Assembly: GCF_000717655.1 (NCBI RefSeq)
Contig: NZ_JNZY01000004.1
Location: forward strand, 186,001-250,000
DNA from: Streptomyces katrae
GTDB lineage: Bacteria; Actinomycetota; Actinomycetes; Streptomycetales; Streptomycetaceae
Direction: 5' to 3'
Length of the DNA: 64,000 bases
The notes beneath the pieces were generated by a model. The model was given only the letters and a program-made list of their open reading frames with translations. It was not told the DNA's origin and did not search any database. Positions 35,182 through 44,899 of this stretch are shown here, in pieces. Within the stretch, counting starts at the first letter, position 1. Each line of letters starts with the position of its first letter. The position numbers and the translations under genes are program-made.

Positions 35182-36588
35182 CTACGCCCCCGAGTCGGCC
35201 GGGGCCTTGTGGTGCGGTGGGTAGGCGGCGGTCTCCGGGGCCGTCGGCAGGCGCCACTTGGACAGGACCCTGATCACCGTGCCCGGGCTCAGCAGGACGT
35301 TCGGCGACGCCGACAGCGACAGCACTCCGAAGAAGGGGCGGGAGATCTCCGGGTCGGCGTTGGCACCCACGATCACCCGCGACATGTAGGCCTGCAGGAT
35401 CTTGGTCGCCGGGTCGGGCGGCGGTCCCTCGGTCTCCGGGTAGCGCATGTCCTCGCTGGTGGCGATCTGCCAGGCCACCTCGGCGGCGGCGGCCGTACGC
35501 CGCTGGATCCGCCGGGCGGCCGCGGCGATCTCCCGGGGCGCGAGACCCCGGATGGCTCCGGCCAGCGCGTCCGCCGCGAGGGCGGCCACCGTCATCCCCT
35601 GCCCGTACACGGGGTTGACCCGGCAGACGGCGTCGCCGAGGACGACGAATCCGGCCGGCCAGCGGTCGAGGCGCTCGAAGTGGCGCCATTCGTTGGCGGT
35701 GTTCCGGTAGCTCGTGGGCGCGGAGAGCGGTTTGGCGTCGCGGAGGGCGTCGTACAGCGCCGGGGTGCGCAGGGTCCGGGTGAAGTCGAGGAACTCCTCC
35801 TCCCCGGTCGGCGGGGCGTGCTCGCCGTTGCCGGTCAGCGTCGCCAGCCAGCGGCCGTCGTCCTGGGACACCAGCACGCCGCCGCGCGGATTCCCGGGTC
35901 GGCCCTGGACGTAGATCCCCTGCCAGCGGCGCGTGGGATCCGGCGGGATCTCGTAGTAGCGGCTGGAGTACCCGAGGTGCGAGTCGTAGCGGGTGGTCGC
36001 CGGCGCCGGGTGGCCGAGGGCGGCGAGCCAGGCCGGGGCCCGGGAGGTCCGCCCGGTCGCGTCGACCACGAAGCGGGCGGGCAGCGGGCCGCCCTCGCGC
36101 AGCCGCACGCCGGTGACCGAGCGGCCGTCGGGCCCGGCGACGAGGCCGGTCACCATCGAGCCGGAGCGGACCCGGATGCGCTCGTCCCGCAGCACCTCCC
36201 TGCGGACCGTCCAGTCGATCAGCTCCCGGCTGCCGACCAGGATCCGGGACCCCGGAACCGGGTGGAACCAGTCGGCCGGGCTCAGCCACAGGAAGTCCCG
36301 CGGCGTCTCCATCAGGGCCGCCCCGGCCGCCAGCAGCTCCCTGGTGACCCCGGGCAGCAGCTCCTCCATCAGCTCCAGGCCCCGGGACCACAGCACGTGC
36401 ACGTGCCGGGACTGCGGCACACCGGGCCGGAAGGCCGGTCCGGTGTCGGGCAGTTCGTCCCGCTCCACCACGGTCACGCGTGCGAACCGCTGGGCGAGTG
36501 CCCGCGCCGCCAGCAGCCCCGCCAGGCCCGCGCCGAGGACCACGGCGTGGTCGTGGGCTTCTGGGTGGTTGTCCGTGTCGTCGTCCAT
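35182..36588 (-). CDS. FAD-dependent oxidoreductase/monooxygenase
   Basis: A 468-residue flavoprotein of the group A (p-hydroxybenzoate hydroxylase-like) fold. The dinucleotide-binding motif is VVLGAGLAGLLAARAL with ERDELP closing it, VVDATGRTSRAP is the middle motif, and VLGDAVCRVNPVYGQGM is the FAD ribityl motif. The substrate is unknown; such proteins hydroxylate aromatics or epoxidise terpenoids. It is separated by 110 bp from the SDR gene upstream on the same strand, so the two could be co-transcribed. Confidence 0.87.
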   Translation of the reverse strand: MDDDTDNHPEAHDHAVVLGAGLAGLLAARALAQRFARVTVVERDELPDTGPAFRPGVPQSRHVHVLWSRGLELMEELLPGVTRELLAAGAALMETPRDFLWLSPADWFHPVPGSRILVGSRELIDWTVRREVLRDERIRVRSGSMVTGLVAGPDGRSVTGVRLREGGPLPARFVVDATGRTSRAPAWLAALGHPAPATTRYDSHLGYSSRYYEIPPDPTRRWQGIYVQGRPGNPRGGVLVSQDDGRWLATLTGNGEHAPPTGEEEFLDFTRTLRTPALYDALRDAKPLSAPTSYRNTANEWRHFERLDRWPAGFVVLGDAVCRVNPVYGQGMTVAALAADALAGAIRGLAPREIAAAARRIQRRTAAAAEVAWQIATSEDMRYPETEGPPPDPATKILQAYMSRVIVGANADPEISRPFFGVLSLSASPNVLLSPGTVIRVLSKWRLPTAPETAAYPPHHKAPADSGA

Positions 36589-36698
36589 GGCGCCGAGTCT
36601 CCCGTGGCGGGTGCACCCGGGATCAGGTCCCGCCCGGGGCGCCCCGGGGCACCCCGGGGGCGGACGGGCTCACGGCGGGGCGCCCGGCCGGGATCGAC

Positions 36699-37631
36699 TC
36701 AGCGTGCGAGGGAGCCGTACGGGACCGAGGTGAGCTTCTCCGAGGCCGCCCAGAGGCGTTCGCCGGAGGCGTCGTCCAGGGTCCACTTGGCCCGCCAGGA
36801 GCGGACGGGCGCTCCGCGCCAGCCGAACCGCGGTCCGTAGAAGGCGTCGGGCCGCACCCCCGGCGCGGTGGCCGCGTACAGCGTGGGCAGCGCCCCGGAG
36901 GCCGCGGACTGGGCGAGGACGGCGGCGCCGGCCCCCATCAGCCGGGACATGGGCCGGTGACCCTCCTGGCGCGACGCCCCGACGTGCAGGTTGGTCGAGG
37001 CGTAGCCGGGGTGCGCGGCGGCCGCGACGATCCCGGAGCCGGCGGCTTCGAGGCGGCGGGCCAGTTCGTGGGTGAAGAGCAGGTTGGCGGTCTTGGAGCG
37101 GCCGTACGCGATCCAGCGCCGGTAGCGGTGCTCGCTGTTCAGGTCGTCTATGTCGACGTCGCCGAGCGCGTGGAACCCGCTGGAGACGGTGACGATCCGG
37201 GCGCCGGGGGCGGCGGCCAGCAGCTGCGGCAGGAGCAGTCCCGTCAGGGCGAAGTGGCCGAGGTGGTTGACCCCGAACTGGGTCTCGAACCCGTCGGCGG
37301 TCCGCCGGGACGGCAGGGCCATCACGCCCGCGTTGTTCACCAGCAGGTCGAGGGACGGCCGGCGCTGTCCGCACGCCTTCGCGAACTCCCGCACGGAGCC
37401 CAGGTCGGCCAGGTCCAGCGGCAGGAACTCCACTTCGGCACCGGGGACTTCGGCGCGCAGCCGCACCGCCGCGGCCCGGCCGCGCGCCGCGCTGCGGCAG
37501 GCCAGCACCACGTCGGCGCCGCGCCGGGCGAGCTCCCGGGCGGCGACGTAGCCGATACCGCTGTTGGCGCCCGTGACGACGGCGGTCCGGCCGCTCTGGC
37601 CGGGGATGTTCTCGGCGTTCCAGCCAGGCAT
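36699..37631 (-). CDS. Short-chain dehydrogenase/reductase (retinol dehydrogenase-like)
   Basis: A 310-residue NAD(P)-dependent SDR. The cofactor motif is VTGANSGIGYVAARELARRG, followed by LACRSAARG, which favours NADP(H). LLVNNAGVMALP is the NNAG motif, IVTVSSGFH holds the catalytic Ser, and YGRSKTANLLF the Tyr-x3-Lys pair. The C-terminal half resembles plant and animal WWOX/RDH-like members. The substrate is unknown. It lies between the FAD oxidoreductase and the divergent cobalamin genes. Confidence 0.9.
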   Translation of the reverse strand: MPGWNAENIPGQSGRTAVVTGANSGIGYVAARELARRGADVVLACRSAARGRAAAVRLRAEVPGAEVEFLPLDLADLGSVREFAKACGQRRPSLDLLVNNAGVMALPSRRTADGFETQFGVNHLGHFALTGLLLPQLLAAAPGARIVTVSSGFHALGDVDIDDLNSEHRYRRWIAYGRSKTANLLFTHELARRLEAAGSGIVAAAAHPGYASTNLHVGASRQEGHRPMSRLMGAGAAVLAQSAASGALPTLYAATAPGVRPDAFYGPRFGWRGAPVRSWRAKWTLDDASGERLWAASEKLTSVPYGSLAR

Positions 37632-37785
37632 GTGGGCTCCCTCGCGAGGTGGTCGAGCGACGCGGCTACGGTGGGGTTACCGAGGGTAGACCTCGTCCTC
37701 CGCGGGGGTGGGGCCGGGGGCCGCTCCCCCGGCCAGTAGGCTGCGGGTCCACCCGCTCCCTTCCCGTTCCCCGAGGTACCGCGCA

Positions 37786-39081
37786 GTGAGCTCCGCACCG
37801 CCCCCCATGCCCGTCTCGGTCGTCGGCCTCGGCGCCGACGGCTGGGCCGGGCTCACCGCCGCCGCGCGGGCCGCGCTGACCGGGGCCGAGGTGCTGATCG
37901 GCGGGCCGCGGCAGCTGGACCTGCTGCCGGCCGACGAGTGCACCGGCGAGCGGGTGGCGTGGCCGAGCCCGCTGCGGCCCGCCGTGCCGAAGCTGATGGC
38001 CGCGCACGCGGGGCACCGGATCGCGGTGCTGGCGAGCGGCGACCCCATGTTCTACGGGATCGGCCGGGCCCTGGCGCAGGAGCTCGGGCCGGACGCCCTG
38101 CGGGTCCACCCGCACCCCTCGTCGGTGTCGTACGCCTGTGCCCGCCTGGGCTGGCCGGTGGAGGAGACCGAGGTGGTCACGGTCGTCGGCCGCCCGGTGG
38201 CCCGGCTCGCGGCCGCGCTGTACGAGGGGCGGCGGGTGCTGGTGCTCAGCGCCGGAGCGGCGACCCCGAACGAGATCGCTGCTCTGCTCCGAGAGCGGGG
38301 CTTCGGCCCGAGCCGGATGCGGGTGCTGGAGCAGCTCGGCTCCGAGCGCGAGGACGCGTACGAGGGAGAGGCCGACGGCTGGGACCACGCGCCCGGCGAT
38401 CCGCTCAACGTGGTCGCCGTGGACTGCCGCCGCGACCGGGACACCCGGGTCCCGCGGCTCGGCGCGACCCCCGGGCTGCCCGACACCGCGTACGAGCACG
38501 ACGGCCAGCTCACCAAGCGCCACGTACGGGCCGCGACCCTGTGCGCCCTCGCCCCGGCCCCCGGCGAGCTGCTGTGGGACATCGGCGGCGGCTCCGGCTC
38601 CATCGGCATCGAGTGGATGCGCACGCACCCCTCCTGCCGCGCGGTGGCCGTGGAGCGCGTCCCGGCGCGCGCGGCCCGAATCACCCGCAACGCGGCGGCG
38701 CTCGGCGTCCCGGGGCTGCGCGTGGTCACCGGCGCCGCTCCCGAGGCCCTCGCCGGACTCCCGGCCCCCGACGCGGTGTTCATCGGCGGCGGGCTGACCG
38801 CGCCGGGCCTGCTGGACGCGGCCTGGGCGGCCCTGGCCCCGGGCGGCCGGCTGGTGGTCAACACCGTGACCCTGGAGTCGGAGGCGGTCCTCACCGAGCG
38901 CTACCGGCGCCACGGCGGCGACCTGGTCAAGCTCGCCGTCGCGCACGCGGTGCCGGTCGGCGGTTTCACGGGCTGGCGCCAGGCGATGCCGGTCACGCAG
39001 TGGTCCGTGACCAAGCCCTGGCCGCGACCCCAGGACCCCACCGAAGCAGACGCAGAGAACGAAAAGGACCAAGCGACATGA
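37786..39081 (+). CDS. cobL: Precorrin-6Y C5,15-methyltransferase (decarboxylating), CbiE-CbiT fusion
   Basis: A 431-residue fusion. The N-terminal CbiE-type methyltransferase (SVVGLGADGWAGLTAAAR, LASGDPMFYGIG) methylates C5; the C-terminal CbiT-type Rossmann domain (LLWDIGGGSGSIGIEWMR) methylates C15 and decarboxylates. GTG 37786 follows GAGGT; ATG 37807 is the alternative, and ATG 37708 has no ribosome site. It overlaps cobM by four bases (ATGA). It opens the forward operon cobL-cobM-cobK. Confidence 0.93.
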   Translation: MSSAPPPMPVSVVGLGADGWAGLTAAARAALTGAEVLIGGPRQLDLLPADECTGERVAWPSPLRPAVPKLMAAHAGHRIAVLASGDPMFYGIGRALAQELGPDALRVHPHPSSVSYACARLGWPVEETEVVTVVGRPVARLAAALYEGRRVLVLSAGAATPNEIAALLRERGFGPSRMRVLEQLGSEREDAYEGEADGWDHAPGDPLNVVAVDCRRDRDTRVPRLGATPGLPDTAYEHDGQLTKRHVRAATLCALAPAPGELLWDIGGGSGSIGIEWMRTHPSCRAVAVERVPARAARITRNAAALGVPGLRVVTGAAPEALAGLPAPDAVFIGGGLTAPGLLDAAWAALAPGGRLVVNTVTLESEAVLTERYRRHGGDLVKLAVAHAVPVGGFTGWRQAMPVTQWSVTKPWPRPQDPTEADAENEKDQAT

Positions 39082-39827
39082 CCGTGTACTTCATCGGTGC
39101 GGGCCCCGGCGCCGCCGACCTCATCACGGTGCGCGGTGCCCGGACGCTGGCCGCCGCCCCGGTCTGCCTGTACGCGGGCAGTCTCGTCCCGCGCGAACTG
39201 CTGGCGGAGTGCCCGCCGGACGCCCGTCTGGTCGACACCTCGCAGCTGAACCTCGACGAGATCATCGCCGAGTGCGTACGGGCCCATGCGGCGGGCGAGG
39301 ACGTGGCGCGGCTCCACTCGGGCGACCCGTCGATCTTCAGCGCGGTCGCGGAGCAGATGCGGCGGCTGGATGCGGCCGGCATCCCGTACGAAGTGGTGCC
39401 CGGCGTCCCGGCGTTCGCCGCGGCCGCGGCCGCGCTGAAGCGGGAGCTGACGGTCCCCACCGTCGGCCAGACCGTGATCCTGACCCGGATCGCCCAGCAG
39501 GCCACCCCGATGCCGCCCGGCGAGGACCTGGCCACGCTCGGCCGCAGCGGCGCGCTGCTGGTCCTGCACCTTGCCACGCGCTACGTGGACCGGGTCGTCG
39601 CCGAACTGCTGCCGCACTACGGGGCCGAGTGCCCGGTGGCGGTGGTTGCGATGGCCAGCCGCCCCGACGAGCTGATCCTGCGCGGCACGCTGGCCGGCAT
39701 CGCGGCGCAGGTGAAGGAGGCGGGCCTGGTCCGCACCGCGGTCATCGTGGTGGGCCGCACGCTCGGCGCCGAGCAGTTCCGCGACAGCCACCTGTACTCC
39801 CCCGAGCGCGACCGGCATGTCTGCTGA
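39078..39827 (+). CDS. cobM: Precorrin-4 C11-methyltransferase
   Basis: A 249-residue SAM-dependent methyltransferase of the CobM/CbiF type. The motifs are VYFIGAGPGAADLITVRG, CLYAGSLVP, RLHSGDPSIFSAVAEQM and YEVVPGVPAFAAAAA. It converts precorrin-4 to precorrin-5 in ring-contracted corrin synthesis. The start codon overlaps the cobL stop, and its end overlaps the start of cobK by 11 bp, so all three are tightly coupled. Confidence 0.95.
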   Translation: MTVYFIGAGPGAADLITVRGARTLAAAPVCLYAGSLVPRELLAECPPDARLVDTSQLNLDEIIAECVRAHAAGEDVARLHSGDPSIFSAVAEQMRRLDAAGIPYEVVPGVPAFAAAAAALKRELTVPTVGQTVILTRIAQQATPMPPGEDLATLGRSGALLVLHLATRYVDRVVAELLPHYGAECPVAVVAMASRPDELILRGTLAGIAAQVKEAGLVRTAVIVVGRTLGAEQFRDSHLYSPERDRHVC

Positions 39828-40578
39828 CGGGGCTCGGGCTCACGTCCTGATCCTGGGCGGTACGACGGAGGCCCGCCGCCTCGCGCAGGCGCTGGCGTCC
39901 CGCCCGGCGTACCGCGTGACCACCTCGCTCGCGGGCCGGGTCTCCGCACCCGTGCTGCCGCCCGGCGAGGTGCGGATCGGCGGCTTCGGCGGCCCCGAGG
40001 GGCTGGCGGCCTGGATCACCGGCCACCGGGTCTCGCACCTGGTCGACGCCACGCATCCCTTCGCGGAGCGGATGAGCTTCAACGCGGCCCGGGCTGCGTC
40101 GCTTTCGGGCGTCCCGCTGCTCGCGCTGCGCCGCCCCGGCTGGTCCCCCGGGCCGGGGGACGACTGGCAGTTCGCCGGCTCGCTCGCCGAGGCGGCCGTA
40201 CGGCTTCCGGAACTCGGCGGCCGGGCCTTCCTGACCACCGGCCGCATGGGCCTGCACACGTTCGCACACCTCGCCGACACGTGGTTCCTGGTGCGTTCCG
40301 TGGACCCGCCGGACCCACCGGTGCCGCCGCGCCTCGAAGTCCTGCTCGCCCGCGGCCCGTTCACCCTGGAAGACGAACGGGAGCTGCTCGCCCGCCACCG
40401 GATCGACGTCCTGGTCACCAAGGACAGCGGCGGCTCCGCGACCGCCCCCAAACTCACCGCGGCCCGCGAAGCCGGCATCCCGGTCCTGGTCGTCCGCAGG
40501 CCCCCTGTCCCGGAAGGCGTTGCGGAGGCGGAGTGCCCGCAGGCGGCCCTGGAGTGGCTCGCGGGAACCCCGGGGTAG
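39817..40578 (+). CDS. cobK: Precorrin-6A reductase
   Basis: A 253-residue CobK/CbiJ reductase. It opens with VLILGGTTEARRLAQALASR, the nucleotide-binding start of the family, then SHLVDATHPFAERMSFNA and LVTKDSGGSATAPKL near the end. It reduces precorrin-6A to -6B using NADPH. It is last in the cobLMK operon and is followed 44 bp later by an unrelated-looking protein gene. Confidence 0.93.
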   Translation: MSADGARAHVLILGGTTEARRLAQALASRPAYRVTTSLAGRVSAPVLPPGEVRIGGFGGPEGLAAWITGHRVSHLVDATHPFAERMSFNAARAASLSGVPLLALRRPGWSPGPGDDWQFAGSLAEAAVRLPELGGRAFLTTGRMGLHTFAHLADTWFLVRSVDPPDPPVPPRLEVLLARGPFTLEDERELLARHRIDVLVTKDSGGSATAPKLTAAREAGIPVLVVRRPPVPEGVAEAECPQAALEWLAGTPG

Positions 40579-40622
40579 ACCCCGCCCGGCCGTTGTCGGA
40601 GGGGTCTCCTACTCTCGTCGGC

Positions 40623-41291
40623 ATGAGCACCACCACTCTGCTGATCCACAGCGGCTCCGCCGCACCCGATGCCCCGGTCACCCGCGTCGGCGGCCTTCCG
40701 CTGGCGCCCGCCGGCACGCAGTGGCCCACTTGTACGACCTGCTCGGGGCCGCTCCAGTTCATCGCGCACATAGTCCTCGACGGCGGGCGCGGGGTCCTCG
40801 CCGTCTTCATGTGCGCGAACGATCCCGGCAGTTGCGAGGACTGGAGCGCAACGTCCGGCGGCAACAGGGCCTACCTCTTCCCGCCGACCGGGCTGGTGCC
40901 GGTACCGCTGCCCCCACTCCCCACCGCCGAGGACGCGGACGACGAGGACGAGGACGACGAGGACGAGGACGAGGACGTTCGGCAGCTCGGGGCGGTCCGT
41001 ACCGTCGAGCGGGTGACCATGGCCGAGCCGGAGTACCGGGCCGCCTCCAAGGCCTGGTCCGAGCGGAGCGGGCGCCCGACGAGCCACGTCCTCGGACAGC
41101 TCGGCGGCACCCCCGGCTGGCTTCAGAACGACGAGACGCCCGACTGCACGGGCTGCGGCCGCCCGATGGAGTTCGTCGCCCGGCTGGAGGAGGGTCCGGA
41201 CCCCCTCACCGCCCCCAACTTCGGCTCCGGCAGCGCCTATGCGCACGCCTGCGCGCCCTGCGGCCGGGCGGCGTTCCTCTGGCAATGCTGA
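40623..41291 (+). CDS. DUF1963-like (YwqG-type) protein with an acidic linker
   Basis: A 222-residue soluble protein. The opening block TRVGGLPLAPAGTQWPTC and PLQFIAHIVLD resembles the YwqG/DUF1963 fold, and CxxC-type motifs (TCTTCSG, CTGCGR, HACAPCGRA) suggest one or two metal sites. A nearly pure Asp/Glu run of 14 residues (about 102-117) joins two halves. ATG 40623 starts at the first in-frame Met after the cobK stop. It lies inside the cobalamin cluster, but no known cobalamin step needs it. Function unknown. Confidence 0.72.
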   Translation: MSTTTLLIHSGSAAPDAPVTRVGGLPLAPAGTQWPTCTTCSGPLQFIAHIVLDGGRGVLAVFMCANDPGSCEDWSATSGGNRAYLFPPTGLVPVPLPPLPTAEDADDEDEDDEDEDEDVRQLGAVRTVERVTMAEPEYRAASKAWSERSGRPTSHVLGQLGGTPGWLQNDETPDCTGCGRPMEFVARLEEGPDPLTAPNFGSGSAYAHACAPCGRAAFLWQC

Positions 41292-41313
41292 GGAGGGCCG
41301 CCCGGCCCGCCGG

Positions 41314-42819
41314 TCAGGCCTCCGGGTAGCGGCGCGGGGTCCAGGTGATCCGGGAGCCGTCCGGCCGCTCCGTGACCTGGGTCTGCGAGGAGCCGATCAG
41401 CAGGATGGTCCGCATGTCCACCTCGGACGGCTCCAGTTCGCCGAGCGGGAGGATGCGGACCGACTGCTGCGGGCCGCCCACGTCGCGGGCGACCACGACC
41501 GGCGTCTGCGGCGAACGCAGCTCCAGCAGCAGCTCCTTGGCCTGGGCGACCTGCCAGGTCCGGCTGCGCGAGCCCGGGTTGTACAGGGCGAGCACGAGGT
41601 CCGCCGCTGCGGCGGCGCGCAGCCGCTCCGCGATGACCTCCCACGGCTTGAGCCGGTCCGACAGGGAGATCGTCGCGTAGTCGTGGCCGAGCGGTGCCCC
41701 GGCCGCGGCGGCTGCCGCGTTGGCGGCGGTCACCCCCGGCAGGACCCGTACGGGCACGTCCTTGTACTCCGGCTGCCCGGCGACCTCCAGGACGGCGGTG
41801 GCCATGGCGAAGACGCCCGGATCGCCGCCGGAGACCACGACGACCCGCTGGCCGCGGCGGGCGAGGTCGAGCGCGAACTCGGCGCGCTCCGACTCGACCT
41901 TGTTGTCGGAGCCGTGCCGGACCTGGCCCGGCCTCACGGGTACGCGGTCCAGGTACGTGGTGTACCCGACGAGCACCTCGGCGTCGGCCAGCGCCCGCCG
42001 GGTTTCGGGGGTGAGCCAGAGGGGTCCGGCCGGCCCGGTGCCGACGACGGCGACCTCGCCGGGGCCGGACGGCACGCTGCCCGGGTTGCCGATGCGGCTG
42101 GGCACGACGGCGACGGCGAAGTACGGCACGCTCTCGGGGTCGGTGTCGGCGAGGACGCCGGTCCGCTCGCCCGCCATCGTCGCGCGCTCGACGTACCGGG
42201 CCTCGGCGAGGCGGCCGCTGCCCTCCATGGCCCGGCGCACGGCGGGGAAGGTACGGCCGAGCTTCATCACGACCGCGGAGTCGGTGGCGGCCAGACGGGC
42301 GGTGAGCTCCTCCTCCGGCAGGGTGCCGGGCAGGATCGTCAGCACCTCCTCGCCCTCGACGAGCGGGGTGCCGAGCCGGGCGGCGGCGGCGCTCACCGAG
42401 GTCACCCCGGGGATCACCTCGGCCTCGTACCGGTCGGCGAGCCGCTTGTGCATGTGCATGTACGAGCCGTAGAAGAGCGGGTCGCCCTCGGCGAGCACGG
42501 CGACGGTCCGGCCGGCCTCCAGGTGCGCGGCCAGCCGCGCGGCGGACTCCTCGTAGAACTCCTCCATGGCCCCCTGGTAGCCGCCGGGGTGGTCGGTGGT
42601 CTCGGTGGTGACCGGGTAGACCAGCGGCTCCTCGACGTGGTCCGCGCGCAGGTGCTCGGCGGCGATCGAGCGCGCGATCGAGCGGCCGTGGCGGGCGCTG
42701 TGGTAGGCGACGACGTCCGCCTCGGCGATGACCTGGACGGCCCGGAGGGTCATCAGGGAGGGGTCGCCGGGCCCGAGCCCGACGCCGTACAGCTTTCCGG
42801 TGCTCGTTGCGGCGCTCAT
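41314..42819 (-). CDS. cobIJ: Fused precorrin-2 C20- / precorrin-3B C17-methyltransferase
   Basis: A 501-residue fusion. Residues about 1-240 are CobI (KLYGVGLGPGDPSLMTLRAV, VAVLAEGDPLFYGSY); residues about 250-501 are CobJ (VAVVGTGPAGPLWLTPETRR, VVVVSGGDPGVFAMAT). The first adds the C20 methyl to precorrin-2, the second methylates C17 and contracts the ring. The start overlaps the cobH stop by four bases. It closes the reverse operon cobG-cobH-cobIJ. Confidence 0.95.
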   Translation of the reverse strand: MSAATSTGKLYGVGLGPGDPSLMTLRAVQVIAEADVVAYHSARHGRSIARSIAAEHLRADHVEEPLVYPVTTETTDHPGGYQGAMEEFYEESAARLAAHLEAGRTVAVLAEGDPLFYGSYMHMHKRLADRYEAEVIPGVTSVSAAAARLGTPLVEGEEVLTILPGTLPEEELTARLAATDSAVVMKLGRTFPAVRRAMEGSGRLAEARYVERATMAGERTGVLADTDPESVPYFAVAVVPSRIGNPGSVPSGPGEVAVVGTGPAGPLWLTPETRRALADAEVLVGYTTYLDRVPVRPGQVRHGSDNKVESERAEFALDLARRGQRVVVVSGGDPGVFAMATAVLEVAGQPEYKDVPVRVLPGVTAANAAAAAAGAPLGHDYATISLSDRLKPWEVIAERLRAAAAADLVLALYNPGSRSRTWQVAQAKELLLELRSPQTPVVVARDVGGPQQSVRILPLGELEPSEVDMRTILLIGSSQTQVTERPDGSRITWTPRRYPEA

Positions 42820-43463
42820 TCTTCCTCGCTCGCGATCGCGTTGACGGCGGCCGCCGCGATGGCGCTGCCGCCGCGCCGGCCGCGCACGATCAGGTGGTCG
42901 AGGCCGGAGGCGTGGGCGGCGAGCGCGTCCTTGGACTCGGCGGCGCCGATGAAGCCGACCGGGACGCCGATGACGGCGGCGGGGCGCGGGGCACCCTCCT
43001 CGATCATCTCGAGCAGCCGGAACAGCGCGGTCGGCGCGTTGCCGACGGCGATCACGGATCCCTCCAACAGGCCGCGGTCACGCCAGACTTCCAGGGCTGC
43101 GGCGCTGCGCGTGGTGCCCATCTTCGCGGCGAGGGCGGGCACGGCCGGGTCGGAGAGCGTGCAGATCACCTCATTGCCTGCGGGCAGCCGCTTGCGGGTG
43201 ACCCCGCTGGCGACCATCTGCACGTCGCAGAGGATCGGCGCGCCGGCGGTCAGGGCGGCCCGCGCGCGCAGCACGACGTCGGGGGTGTAGCCGAGGTCCT
43301 GGGGCAGGTCGGTCATTCCGCAGGCGTGGATCATGCGTACCGCGACCTGGGCGACGGAGGCGGGCAGCCCGGAGAGGTCCGCCTCGGCGCGGATCGTGGC
43401 AAAGGACTGGCGGTAGATGGCCGCGCCGTCCTTCTCGTACTCGAACACTGTGTACTCGCTCAT
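42816..43463 (-). CDS. cobH: Precorrin-8X methylmutase
   Basis: A 215-residue CobH/CbiC. It moves the C11 methyl to C12, making hydrogenobyrinate. IYRQSFATIRAEADL at the N-terminus, VAVRMIHACGMTDLPQDL with the catalytic His, and GVPVGFIGAAESKDAL are diagnostic. ATG 43463 overlaps the cobG stop (ATGA). The frame stays open far upstream, but only within cobG. Confidence 0.96.
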   Translation of the reverse strand: MSEYTVFEYEKDGAAIYRQSFATIRAEADLSGLPASVAQVAVRMIHACGMTDLPQDLGYTPDVVLRARAALTAGAPILCDVQMVASGVTRKRLPAGNEVICTLSDPAVPALAAKMGTTRSAAALEVWRDRGLLEGSVIAVGNAPTALFRLLEMIEEGAPRPAAVIGVPVGFIGAAESKDALAAHASGLDHLIVRGRRGGSAIAAAAVNAIASEEE

Positions 43464-44773
43464 TTCTTCGCTGCGTCGTGGGAGGTGGTGCGGCGTGCGT
43501 CCGCGAGGGCCGCGGGAAGTTCGGAGGTCCGGAGGCCGAGGCGCGGGGTGCGGCCGGCCGCGGAGAGGTCGTACCCCGTGGGGGTGGCGACCACGTCCAC
43601 CCACGCGGTGCCGCGGGGGTGCCCGCACCGGCGTTCGCATCCGGACCAGTGCACGGGCAGGGGGCCGGTCGCCCGGGCGACGGCGGCGCGGGCATCGGCC
43701 CGTACGTCCGCGAGGGATTTGGCGCAACCGGGGCGCCCGGTACAGGCGGTGACGGACCGCCAGGGGTCGTCGGGCGCGGTGACCAGCCCGGCCTCGGCGA
43801 GGGCGGCCAGTTCCTGCGCCGCGGCGTGCGCGGGCAGGCCGGGGACGACGATGCCGCGCCAGGGGGTCAGGCGGATACGGCCCGTGGGGCCGGCCAGCAG
43901 GCGCCACTGGGCGGTGGTCAGCCGGCCCAGCGGTGCGAGCACGCTGAGTGCGGCGGTGCCGTCGGGGCCCTGGACGATGCCGGGTTCGGGAGCCGGGGAG
44001 CGCCGGGCGTTTCCCCGTCCGACGGTTGCCGCGATCCCGGCGGCGGTCAGTCGCACACCCAACTCATCGCTACGCAGGGACTGTCCGGCGGGCAGCTCGG
44101 CCACCCGCCAGGCCCGGGTGCCCGCTTCCCGGACGGCGTCGAGGAAGTACGCGGCGGCCACGAGGGCGGCCCGGGGCGCGTCGGCCGCGGCCACGAGAAG
44201 GGCGTCCGCGGGGTCGGCCGTCCACAGCAGGGCCCGGTCGGCGTCCAGGGCGGTCAGGTTCACGTCCGCGGCGAGCGAGGTGACGTCGCCGCGGCCGTCG
44301 TCGAGGGCGAACAGGAAGCGGCCGGACAGCCCGGCCGCGGGCGCGCTCGCACACAGCAGCCGGTCCAGCTCCGCGACCCAGGGCGCCACGTCGGGCAGGC
44401 CGAGCCCGTCGAGGCCGGTCAGCGGCGAGGCCACGATGTTGCGGACCCGCTCGTGGGTGGGCGCGGGCAGCAGGCCGGCGCGGACCAGCACGGACTGCAG
44501 CTCGCCGCCGCAGCTCGCCCCGAGTCCGCGCAGTTGCGCATTGCCGCGCGAGGTCAGGTCGATGTGCCCGTCGCCGAGCCGGTCCGCGGCGTCGGCCAGC
44601 AGCAGGGCCGCGTCCGCGTCGAGCATCCCGCCGGGTACCCGGACCCGGGCCAGGAACCCGTCGTCCGCGGCGTGCAGCCGCAGCGCACCGGGGCAGGCGT
44701 CACCGCGGTCGCGTATGACGGGTTCGTCCCGCGGTGCGGCGGAAGGGGGCTGGGGCGGCATGGCGGCGAGCAT
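43460..44773 (-). CDS. cobG: Precorrin-3B synthase (oxygen-dependent)
   Basis: A 437-residue sirohaem/[4Fe-4S] protein related to nitrite/sulphite reductases. It hydroxylates precorrin-3A with O2 and forms the lactone, which commits the pathway to the aerobic branch. LTSRGNAQLRGL is the N-terminal family motif, and the cluster cysteines are in TACTGRPGCAKS and SGCERRCGHP. ATG 44773 was chosen (GGGGGA upstream); ATG 44761 is close by. First gene of cobG-cobH-cobIJ, divergent from cobN. Confidence 0.9.
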   Translation of the reverse strand: MLAAMPPQPPSAAPRDEPVIRDRGDACPGALRLHAADDGFLARVRVPGGMLDADAALLLADAADRLGDGHIDLTSRGNAQLRGLGASCGGELQSVLVRAGLLPAPTHERVRNIVASPLTGLDGLGLPDVAPWVAELDRLLCASAPAAGLSGRFLFALDDGRGDVTSLAADVNLTALDADRALLWTADPADALLVAAADAPRAALVAAAYFLDAVREAGTRAWRVAELPAGQSLRSDELGVRLTAAGIAATVGRGNARRSPAPEPGIVQGPDGTAALSVLAPLGRLTTAQWRLLAGPTGRIRLTPWRGIVVPGLPAHAAAQELAALAEAGLVTAPDDPWRSVTACTGRPGCAKSLADVRADARAAVARATGPLPVHWSGCERRCGHPRGTAWVDVVATPTGYDLSAAGRTPRLGLRTSELPAALADARRTTSHDAAKK

Positions 44774-44899
44774 ACCCACGATTCCCCCGCCCCGGCCTGT
44801 GGCCGTCACCACCCGCCCCGTTCCGCGCAGCGGTCGTGCGCGGGCGGGCGGCGCGGACCACCCCCACTCCCGGTCGGGGAGATCGCCACCTAAGATGAC

